Assembly (NCBI RefSeq): GCF_036711975.1
Contig: NC_091976.1
Coordinates: forward strand, 7,192,001 to 7,256,000
Direction of reading: 5' to 3'
Length of the DNA: 64,000 bases
DNA from: Onthophagus taurus
Lineage: Eukaryota; Arthropoda; Insecta; Coleoptera; Scarabaeidae
Of this stretch, positions 22,660-31,760 are shown piece by piece; the stretch's first letter is position 1, and the number at the start of each line of letters is the position of its first letter. Made by a program: the position numbers and the translations under genes. The notes under the pieces were generated by a model, which worked only from the letters and a program-made list of their open reading frames with translations, was not told the DNA's origin and searched no databases.

Positions 22660-23095
22660 GCACCACCTTTTCAGAACCTCCTCCATGACCTCCAGATCCT
22701 CCAAGACCCCTCTGAAACCACCACTTCCTCCATTTCCGAGACCACCAACACCTCCCGAACCGCCGCCACTTCCCACTCCAACCCCATGACCTCCTAGACC
22801 TCCACTACTTCGTCCAGCTCCTCCTATGCCGATCCATAACCACCATAACTACCTGTGCCCACGCGGCCGTCCACACGGCCATCCAGACGGCCATCCAGAC
22901 GGCCGTCCACGCCGGCGCCTAAGCTGGCGGCCACGCCGGCGCCGAAGCGGGCGCCCACGCCCACGACGAAGCTGGTGCTTACACCGCCGCCCAAGTCGGC
23001 GCCACCATATGGCGACCTGCCCACCCTCTTCAAGACTGCGGAATTGTCTTGTAATAATATAAATAAACCATTATCTCGAAAATCTTTAGATTCTT
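22660..23095 (-). pseudogene. Glycine-rich secreted protein, copy 1, exon 2 (frameshifted)
   Basis: The acceptor AG is at 23097-23096. The exon reads (E)ESKDFRDNGLFILLQDNSAV then LKRVGRSPYGGADLGG, closely matching copy 2 (51072 downward). A GC-rich repeat-coded segment (repeated DGRLDGR and GAGV) follows to YGGYGSA and TAG at 22824. Beyond that the homologous Gly-rich frame continues in another register (GGLGGHG, GSGGGSGG) to about 22660, so one base was lost near the stop. Spliced to exon 1 at 27144-27219 it would still give a 115-residue secreted protein. It may be a dead copy or a short divergent paralogue. Confidence 0.65.
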
Positions 23096-23758
23096 CTAAA
23101 AAAAAAAGTTAGTATCATTCGGATAATTATCTAGCGTTCAAAAACAAACTATACTCTCTTCGCCTGTGTTCTCTTGAGCTCGTAGCGAGCCAAGGAAAAG
23201 TAAACTGCACACCAACAAGAGACGCGTCTTTAGCGCATCTGATGTGTTAATTTGTTCGTGTGCAGTTTTTATACGATTAGTAAGGCCCTGAGTCGTTGCG
23301 CAATGTGCAGGATTTCCAACAAGAGGTGAAACAATAGAAAGAAAATGTTAATGTTGTGAACTTGCGTTCAGATACGGGCCAACGTTACGTAATCGGCGAT
23401 AAATGATTAAAAACTTATAATTAGACAATCCGGATAGTTTGCTTTTTTATGGTTTAGTAAACGTTTACTGCAACGAGTACATCTGCATGAATTTGTTTAC
23501 GCATGAACTTAACACTTATACACATAGATAATACGGATGTGTTGTTGATATTCTGAGAATGTTGTCAAAATTATCCACGGGCCTTTCATCCGAAAATTAT
23601 AGGTTGGTAAAAATTAAAAAGATAAGGAGATAAATAGACAAGAAACACAGATAACCTTTATACGGGTTATGCGATCTTCGTCAATAGAATTTATAATTAT
23701 CTTTGTTACCTCAATATAAAATATAAATACAATATAAAAAACGAATTTAATTATTATA
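23096..23758 (-). other. Intron of copy 1, paralogous to 51073-51720
   Basis: Near-identical to the region upstream of copy 2 exon 2, including a block with CGTAGCGAGCCAAGG and GTGTGCAGTTTTTATACG. No coding. High similarity over about 650 bp shows the duplication included non-coding DNA. Confidence 0.7.
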
Positions 23759-26393
23759 CAGGGTGTTAGATAAAAAACGCCCCAAGCTTTAATTCTGTCA
23801 TTTACATTCCGATTTTCATGAACGAGGTATCAAATGAAATGGTTTGATGAATACTGTGATTCATGCTACAAATAAATTTTTGCCAACGCCATCTTCAATT
23901 TCAAGTGATTATTAACTTTTGTTTTTCAAATTGCTCCATATATTTTTCTTCACGTCATTGGATAAAGATTGTTTTTCTGAATCCATTGATGTACAGGGTG
24001 GTTCAAATTCGATGTCCGAATAGGCTAACTCGGAAACTATAAGAGTTAGAAAAAAAGTAGCTTACATGTCATGATCTCGTTTTTCGAGAAACTGCTAATG
24101 CCGAAAACCACATAGCGCTATCGTCTTTTGTTTTTCCGCTAGAGGCTAAAATTGAAAATATCGTAAAACCAGCAAGCGCAATTATCTTGGTTATTATTAT
24201 AGCTGGAGTATTATAACTAAGACATTATATGGACACTTTTTTACAGAGAATTTGATGACGTAGTCAAAAAAATTTTTTTGGTTTTAGATTTTGAGATATT
24301 ATCACAATGTTCGTTTTTTTAAATGGAAACAACCACTGATTATTCGCTTATTAAATTCGTTATTTTTTTCTGATTACAAAAATATAGGGTTCGAAAGGTC
24401 TATTTCTTATTGTTTTAGAATAAAGCTAAAAATTTACTTTTCTTTTAGTGTCTTCCAAAAAATTAAATTTACAGTTTCCTGTAAATTACGGTACTATAAT
24501 TAAAAATGAAAAAAAAAAAACATATTTCTGATATTTGAAACAAATATATTTGTTGAACTATTTAATTTATATATGTAATTATGCAAAAGTTGAAATAGAT
24601 TGCATTATTTCACATTTTTTATTAATATTTAATATTATTCTTAAATGACTTAATAAATTATTGATAGATGGCGCCATATGTTTTTTTTTAATTCAAATAA
24701 ACAGCAACATTTGTATTCAAAAATTTTCTGAAGTGTCACTTTAAAAATCCTGTTTTTTAAGATGGATTACGAAAATTACGAAAAGTTTAACATATTAGAA
24801 TGTTACATATTAGAAAATAAAGTAAATTTTATATAAATTTTTAGTAGAATAATTTTTAGTTATAATACCGTAATTTACAGGAAACTGTAAATTTAATTTC
24901 GTCGACGACACTAGATGGAAATTTTATAAAAAAAGTTTATTTTTAGCTTTATTCTAAAACAATAAGAAATAGACCTATCTAACCCCATATTTTTGTAATC
25001 AGAAAAAAATAAAGAATTTAATAAACGAATAATCAGTGGTTGTTTCCATTTAAAAAAATGAAAATTGTCATGATATCTCAAAATCTAAAATCTTAAAAAT
25101 TTTTTTGTCTACATCATCAAATTCTCTGTAAAAAAGTGTCCATATAATGTCTTAGTTATAATACTCCACCTAGAATAATAACGAAGATAATTGCACTTGC
25201 TGGTTTTACGATATTTTCAATTTTGGCCTCTAGCGGAAAAACAAAAGACGATAGCGGTATGAGGTTTTCGGCATTAGCAGTTACTCGAAAATCGAGATCA
25301 TGACATGGAAGCTCCTTTTTTTCTAACTCTTATAGTTTCCGAGTTAGTCTATTCGGACATCGAATTTGAACCACCCTGTACAATACATCCATTTCAAATG
25401 TAATTTTAGCAGAGAAAAGGCAGCCTTTATATACAGGTTGTCACACAAGAACACCGCAAAGTATAACTCTGTTATTTATCTTCCGATTTTTATGAGCGAG
25501 GTATCAAATAAAATGGTTTGATGAATACTACTATAAATTATTACTACTACTTATTCATGCTATAAATAAACTTTTTCCAACGCCATCTTCAATTTCAATC
25601 GTTATCAAGTTTTGATTTTCAAACTGCTCGGTATGTTTTTCTTCACGTTATCGGATAGAGGTTTTTTTCTGAATCCATTGCTGTACAATACATTAACATC
25701 AATTGTAATTTTAGCAGAGAATAACAATTACAGCATTTTCCGAACATTGTTTTAGTCACTTCTGTAGTACTGTAGTGTGCCATGGAAAAAAATAACGGGC
25801 AAAACTGATAACAGTCATTAAATGATATTTCAAGTCCTGAAGCAGTATAACACAAGTGACTTTAAGAGAATGTTCGGAAACTATTTTAATGTTTTTCTCT
25901 ACTACAATTACACCTAATGTTAATGTATTGTACAGCAATGGGTTCAGAAAGAAAATCGCTATCCAATAACGTGAAGAAAAACATTCCGAGCAATTCGAAA
26001 ATCAAAAATTGATAATCGGTTGAAATTGAAGATGGCGTTGGAAAAAGTTTATTTGAAAATCCGAATGTAAATGACAGAGTTACAGCTTCCGGCATCCTTG
26101 TGTGACAACCTGTATATACAGGTGTCTTTTGTCTACTAATATTACATTTAAAATGGATGTATTGTACATCAATGGATTCAGAAAAACAAACTCTATCCAA
26201 TGACGTGAAGAAAGATATAGGCAGCCATTTGAAAAACAAAAGTTAATAATCGCTTGAAATTGAAGATGACGTTGGAATAAATTTATTTGTAGCATGAGTA
26301 TTCATCAAACCATTTCATTTCATACCTCGCCCATGAAAATCGGAATGTAAATGACAGAGTTACAGGTTAGGGCGTTTTTTATCTGACACTCTG
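23759..26393. mobile_element. Foldback MITE family A, TA target
   Basis: Starts CAGGGTGTTAGATAAAAAAC and ends with its diverged inverse (..CACTCTG). The long inverted arms (about 23759-23950 and 26200-26393) share blocks such as GAAATTGAAGAT and TTTACATTCCGATTTTCATG. TA lies at both edges (23757-23758 and 26394-26395). The paralogous site near 51715 lacks the element, confirming insertion after duplication. It contains element B, extra internal copies of its own end sequences, and no transposase. Confidence 0.8.
23994..25378. mobile_element. Foldback MITE B, ~515-bp arms, nested in A at TA
   Basis: Begins CAGGGTGGTTCAAATTCGAT and ends with the inverse. TA flanks both ends (23992-23993, 25379-25380). 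The uninterrupted target is seen in the A-family copy at 47245-47265. Arms 23994-24508 and about 24862-25378 pair almost along their whole length, leaving a roughly 350-bp centre. No coding. If transcribed it would make a double-stranded hairpin of about 500 bp. Confidence 0.85.
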
Positions 26394-27143
26394 TATATCA
26401 AATTATCAAAATAATTTTTCACTTATTAACTTATTAATGATGTCATAAATAGAATTTCTAAACAAATAAATCCGCTAATTTCTAAATATTATTCAATTTA
26501 CGATATAGATAAGTAGGTACATATTTTTAAGTATACTTAAATTAAAATGCGTTTCTAAAATAGACAGAAAAGTTGTGGTTCTAAAATCTGCTTAAAAAGG
26601 AATATGTTCTTTTTTAAAGACGGATACATCTGAAAATTCTTCAAAATAAAATTTTTTTACTCCATAATGTTACAACACTACCTAGTCCAACATCTACTCT
26701 AAAAAGTTTGCGTCAACAACAAATAAAAAACAAAACTCTACGTCTAAAAATCTCGTTCATGTAATCAAAATATTCTTAAATATTTTTTAATATTTTAAGC
26801 ATTAAAAAACGGTCACTCTTGTGATGCAACACTGACTGGCAAAGTTTGTAAACATTTGGAAGCATCTTAAATAAATCCAAAATACTGATATAATCTGGGG
26901 CATTCATTGCATTCATACTAAGGAACAAACATGTTAGTAAAATTTCTATTTCTTCGTACAAATCTTTAGCACAGATGGTATCATAACTGTTATTAACATT
27001 TTTCAAATTTTCCTCCCTATTCGTATATTATTTTTTTATGATATTAATTCATAAAAATTTGAGAAAATACGTCGGTATACAGACGTCCGTAAAGTAACGG
27101 ATATACGGTATACGAAATTAAAATAAAATTAGTTACAACTTAC
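26394..27143 (-). other. Rest of copy 1 intron, paralogous to copy 2 flank
   Basis: 26400-27110 aligns with 51725-52030, 52300-52552 and 56645-57250, which are interrupted by insertions there. The 76-codon reading frame at 26776-27006 is not kept in the paralogue, so I treat it as non-coding intron. Confidence 0.6.
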
Positions 27144-27219
27144 CGTTAGATTCGGTTTGTTCGACTGATTGCGACGTGATTGCACTAATCAACATGCCTA
27201 ATAAAATTATAGTTTTCAT
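27144..27219 (-). CDS. Glycine-rich secreted protein copy 1, exon 1 (signal peptide)
   Basis: ATG at 27219-27217 opens MKTIILLGMLISAITS, a clear signal peptide, followed by QSVEQTESN. The exon ends in phase 1 at 27144 before a strong donor GTAAGT. The next exon in phase on this strand is 22824-23095, whose first two bases complete a Glu codon in frame. The 4.05-kb intron carries elements A and B. No equivalent exon was found for copy 2 within the window. The role is inferred as cuticle or other extracellular matrix from the signal peptide and the Gly-rich exon 2. Confidence 0.65.
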
Positions 27220-27311
27220 TTTTGTTTAGTCGATTGATTGGTTGGTTGCCTAACTAATGGCACTCACTGGTGGTGTGAGAGATTGTGTGAATTCTTCTTG
27301 AAATCCTAACT

Positions 27312-27319
27312 CTTTTAAA
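27312..27319 (-). promoter_or_regulatory. TATA-like box for the glycine-rich gene copy 1
   Basis: TTTAAAAG on the minus strand lies about 95 bases upstream of the ATG at 27219. A start about 30 bases downstream would leave a 5' leader of about 65 nt. Position only; no other promoter element is certain. Confidence 0.3.
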
Positions 27320-27427
27320 GGGGTTATATTCAAAACAGAATTATTCAAATTCGAAATAGAATTAACCGCCTGTCTGACCTTTTGTTTAATTATGTGTTTG
27401 TTTCTAGGAGCAATTAAGAAGATATTC

Positions 27428-27462
27428 ATTAGAATGCAAAGTTTCGGACTTAGAATAATTTA
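27428..27462. repeat. 35-bp perfect inverted repeat, left arm
   Basis: Its exact reverse complement is at 30170-30204. The 2.7 kb between holds a non-LTR element, a 131-bp tandem duplication and the ribozyme-like motif. Confidence 0.85.
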
Positions 27463-27699
27463 GCTAGAATTTTAATAATTTTATTATTCCAATCAATCGA
27501 CAAAATTATAATTTATCTTATTTGATGGCTGCACGAACGACTGCATATTTCTGGGAACTGTGTCGGAGAAATTTTCCAAATCGAAATTTTATTCCGATTT
27601 TTTGGGACTTAGAATTTTGATTGAAGGTCACAATTATTTTTTGAAAGGTCATATTTTAATTTAATTTATTTTTTTTTTTGAAATCCCGAAACTCAACGT

Positions 27700-29398
27700 C
27701 TGGCGGGTATCGGACGAGAAGCCAACCCATATGAAGGTCTTTGAAAGGGTTGTCTCATCTGAGCTATGGTGTCATATTGGTAAATATGAACATCTTGCCT
27801 ACTTTTCAGTCTGGATTTCGTCCAGGTTATAATTGTACGACTGCTCTCCTTGATGTTACTGATGACATCATACATGCTATAGATTCTAATATGATTTCTT
27901 TGTTAATATTACTTGATTTTTCTAAGGTTTTCGACACCCTTCACCATAAAACCTTGCTGTCTATTTTACATTTTATTGGATTATCAGAGCGATCTATACA
28001 ATTATTCAATTCTTACTTGTCAGGAAGATTCCAGGTAGTTGTCTGCAATGACAAAAGATCTAAAGAGAAGCCTGTTAGTTCTGAAGTACCTCAAGGATCA
28101 ATATTGGGCACTCTTCTTTATCTAATTTACACTCTAAAGTTGTGCAGTTCATTGGAATTTTGCAAACCTCACATGTACGCAGATGATACACAGTTGTTTT
28201 GTAGTTTTGAATTGAGTGACATTTACAGTCTCTTATTAGTTTTGCTAAAAGTCACTGCCTTAACATTAATGCTGCAAAAACGTCTGCTATCATGTTGGGG
28301 GGTAAAAATGTTGCTGGACGTGCTCGGGAAGAACTAGAAATTTTTGTTTCGAATAATCGGATTGAAATTTTTGGTACAGCGCGTAACTTGGGTGTCACAA
28401 TAGATTCTTCCCTCCGATTTAAAAAACATGTAAACACTCTGATTAGGCGTGCATATTATACTCTTAAAGTCTTATATAGCAGCAAGCATCTTTTAAACCG
28501 AAGACTGAGGCTTCAGTTATGTGACACACTTATCTTGTCAATTTTTAATTATGGTGACCAGCTGTACCGTTTCTGCTTAGATCACGTTGACAGTGCTCGT
28601 ATACAGGGGGTGCAGAATGCATGTTTACGGTTTATATTTGGAATCCGAAGATTCATATCTCACATACTTTAACTTGGGCGCGTTGGTTGAATATGGAAAA
28701 TCGCAGAATATTACATTGTGTCTGCTTTATCATAAAATATTAAAATTTAAAAGTCCACCCTACTTGTACAATAAAATTAGAGTCAGAACTGATGTACACA
28801 ATATCAATGTCCGACGCAGACACGCCGCGGCGTGTCTGCGTCGTGTCACCGTTACTATAATATTTAACAAATATTTAAAAGATCATTTTCATATTGCGTA
28901 CCATTTCTGTTTAATGATATATGCCACCATGTAAACACAGCCTTGGGAACACTAACGTTTAAAAAGCAATTTAGATTCCTTTTAAGTATGCGACAGTTCG
29001 ATTTGTGATATATCAGATCATTTGTCTATTTTCTTATCTTATAGCATTTGTTTATTAAACTTTTCGACTTTCGGCTAGTTGGAGATGCTACGCATTTATT
29101 ATTTGGTTACATAATTCTTATTGTAACCTCATTTTATAGTTTTCTCTTTTGTTTATTTTTTTTTCTATTTGCTCACTGAAGTATAGTACATTATTTTCTT
29201 TTATTGAATATTTTATTTTTGTTAATTATTGAATAAATATTGTTTGTTTCAAATCGCAAAATGTTGCGTTAGCACTGACGCAGTTCCTTTTGAGAAATAC
29301 CAGCGTAATTTTTTTATTTGATTTTATATTTTATTTGTTTCTATTATTGTTGTTTGTAACATTTGGTATCTCAATAAATGTATTATTATTATTATTAT
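27700..29398 (+). pseudogene. Non-LTR retrotransposon 3' half (RT), broken
   Basis: Begins within RT at RVSDEKPTHMKVFERVV (27705 on), a usual 5' truncation. RT motifs follow: FQSGFRPGYNCTTALLD, LLDFSKVFDTLHH, VPQGSILGTLLY and MYADDTQLF (catalytic YADD near 28175-28190). The C-terminal part (RNLGVTIDSSLRFKKHV, RTDVHNINVRR) is in two further frames. The 3' end has AATAAA and an ATT microsatellite tail at about 29378-29398. It is similar to the element at 44626-47216. At least three frameshifts. Confidence 0.85.
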
Positions 29399-29590
29399 AC
29401 CTGTTTTGGTAAAAATAAGAAAGATGTCTTTTAGTTAAGTAGATCATATCTGTAAGTGCTATGGTCAGAAATGTTCCTAATTTAATAGTGATTTTTTTAA
29501 TAATGTAATCCTTAGTAACTTAATTACTTAATTGTACTTATTACTTAATTGTAATAAGAATATTAGTTTGATTGAGTTAAGGTTCAAAAA

Positions 29591-29846
29591 AATTATGTCT
29601 ATTAAGTTTGATACATTTTTTTTTTAAGTTTTTTAAGGAGTACTATGGCACCTTTGCTAAATTCCCTTTATTTTTTATTGGGGTTGCATAAAAGAAAAAG
29701 TTTGTTCAAAACCCATTGAAAAATTATGTCTATTAAGTTTGATACATTTTTTTTTAAGAAAAGGAGTACTATGGCACCTTTGCTAAATTCCCTTTATTTT
29801 TTATTGGGGTTGCATAAAAGAAAAAGTTTGTTCAAAACCCATTCAA
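29591..29846. repeat. 131-bp near-identical tandem duplication
   Basis: AATTATGTCTATTAAG starts at 29591 and again at 29722. The copies differ mainly by a few bases deleted in a T-rich run, so the duplication is recent. Confidence 0.85.
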
Positions 29847-30073
29847 CTTCACAAAAAGCTATTAATATAACTTAATTTAGAAATGATAAACTGTGAAAAC
29901 TTTTAGGCGCGCAAATATGTGATTTGCAACTGAAATATAACCTCAAATGTTCGTTGCCGTAAGTTATCTGTATTAATTTTTATATTTCTTCATATTTTAA
30001 GATAGACATGAATAAGCACACGTTCTTTTACGATACTTAAAGTTATTAATGTAATCCTTGTTTTATATAGGTC

Positions 30074-30118
30074 GTTTTCCTGAGGATGACTGTTGCACAG
30101 TCGAAACCGGTAGAAAAC
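30074..30118 (+). ncRNA. Hammerhead-like motif, best-formed copy
   Basis: GTTTTC (30074-30079) pairs fully with GAAAAC (30113-30118). Between them: CTGAGGA, one extra T, a 6-bp stem GACTGT/ACAGTC with loop TGC, GAAA, and ACCGGT as a self-paired helix III, then A. All core positions of a hammerhead are present apart from the extra base between CTGAGGA and helix II. It lies upstream of a PLE RT on the same strand. Confidence 0.5.
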
Positions 30119-30169
30119 TAAGCTTTTTACAATAAATGTCATCGTTCAAGTGCTGTTTTTTAATTTATT

Positions 30170-30204
30170 TAAATTATTCTAAGTCCGAAACTTTGCATTC
30201 TAAT
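30170..30204. repeat. 35-bp perfect inverted repeat, right arm
   Basis: Exact reverse complement of 27428-27462, which belongs to the upstream region of the glycine-rich gene copy 1. Confidence 0.85.
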
Positions 30205-30424
30205 TTTTGTTGTTTGACCCCAAATCGTTGCAATTGACCCCAAAAAATAAATATCTTCGTTGAACCATCCTCTCGACCTATCCATCTTCCGCGAAACATA
30301 TTATCTAGATGTCGCCGCATATGTCGGATATCTAGGAAATTAAAAAACTTTTACTAAAATTTTTTTCACCTATTAGTAATTATTTGTCATGAGGAATAAA
30401 TCCCCAAGTTTATGCGTATAGGTT

Positions 30425-30605
30425 AAGAGTAGACGATAAAATCATTCTAAACGGTTTATGAAAAAATCCCTAAATCATTTTTTTAGTGTAGACTTTAAAT
30501 TTTTTCCGCCTTTATAAACGACTTATGACGTCATCGATATTTTTTCAAATCGTAATCCCCCATTTTTATTACGGAGTATGAAAGAGAATTTTTTTCTGAA
30601 TCTAG
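30425..30605 (+). repeat. Dispersed repeat D with TGACGTCA palindrome
   Basis: Shares GACGATAAAATCATTCTAAA, TGACGTCATCGAT and ATTACGGA with 57255-57480, and more weakly with 43775-43905, all in the same orientation. No coding or terminal repeats seen. Confidence 0.6.
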
Positions 30606-30659
30606 TACAGTAACAGTAGTAATACTGTTAGTAACTCTTCTAGTCTCATCCATAAACTC

Positions 30660-31620
30660 CAACTACATAAAAATAGCACACTTCTTTTGTTTGATATAAA
30701 AAAACCTCTACGCTAATATCCCAATACACCAAACCATTCTTATAATAAGAAAACATCTCATTGATACTCAAGATCTCACTGGCTTTAATATTTTGGAAAT
30801 TGATTGCTTCTTGGAATTGCTTGGTTTAGTATGCAAACAAAATTTCTTCTCCTTCAATGATAAATTTTACACTATGAGTGATGAACTCCCATTGGGTTCT
30901 CCCATTTCGGGAATACTTTCTGACATTTATGTCAACTTTTTTGAATCTGAGTTGTTTTCTGATAAATATAAACTTTTTATTAACGACATCGACATTGCCT
31001 TTTATTCCAGATATGTAGATTCCACATATTTATTGTTTTAATGGAAATCTAGCGAAATTACATGCACTTTTTAATATCTTCAATAACATAAACAATTTAG
31101 CTTTCACCATAGAAAAGGAAGAAAATCTTACTTTAAATTTTTTAGACCTACAAATTACTACGGATAACATTAATCAACATTTGATTTTTAACGTCTATAG
31201 AAAACCTACAAGTACAGATAATATCATTCCAAAACACTCCTCTACATGTAATCAGCATAAACATGCAGGCTTAAATTTTTCTTCAACAGACTTTATAATA
31301 TTCTCCTCAATTCAGAAAATATTATCTCAGAAATTAAGAAAATTGTAAAAATAGGTCTCAATAACCACTTTTCTTTAACTGAAATGCAAAACATCTATTT
31401 TAAACTCCATAACTCATACACTAACAATATAATTTACACACGTACCAAGCTTAAACAGTTTTTTACATCAGCTTACCTTATCAACCTTCCTTAACTAATA
31501 CTCTTGCAAAAAATTTAGATAAATTTGGAATAACTGCTGTCTATTTCTCCGAAAATAAATTGTATAAACATATATTCAAAAATAAACACAGATATAAAGA
31601 AAGTGAACTGAGTGGGGTTT
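30660..31620 (+). pseudogene. Penelope-like element RT remnant
   Basis: The RT block LPLGSPISGILSDIYVNFFE is at 30886-30950. YSRYVDSTYLLF stands where YVDD is expected, so the second catalytic Asp is lost. After a frameshift the reading continues LAFTIEKEENLTLNFLDLQI and VYRKPTSTDNIIP. Near 31500-31620, LDKFGITAVYFSENKLYK and ESELSGV lead up to where a GIY-YIG domain would start; that domain is absent. The sequence family differs from the PLEs at 7896 and 37038. Confidence 0.75.
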
Positions 31621-31664
31621 TGGCCAGAATCCTTTAAAGTTCTAATGGACGGTCGTCGTGGATG

Positions 31665-31760
31665 ACCCTATATATACCTTGGTAGTTGGTACTCGACTCC
31701 CCGAGTCGAACTCGGTTGCGCATCAACGCCTCACGCGCTGAGGCGTTAGAGAGCTGACTA
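31665..31760 (-). mobile_element. Possible tRNA-derived SINE head
   Basis: On the minus strand a B-box-like GTTCGACTC (31703-31711) is preceded at about the usual distance by CCTCAGCGCGTGAGG, which resembles an A box. Two small hairpins (AACGCCTCA/TGAGGCGTT; CGACTC/GAGTCG) are present. No clear tail or target duplication was found. Confidence 0.3.

Noticed and set aside
26776-27006. 76-codon minus-strand ORF in the copy 1 intron
   Set aside because: The paralogous sequence (52390-52552 and 56645-56760) does not keep the frame and is interrupted by a transposon.
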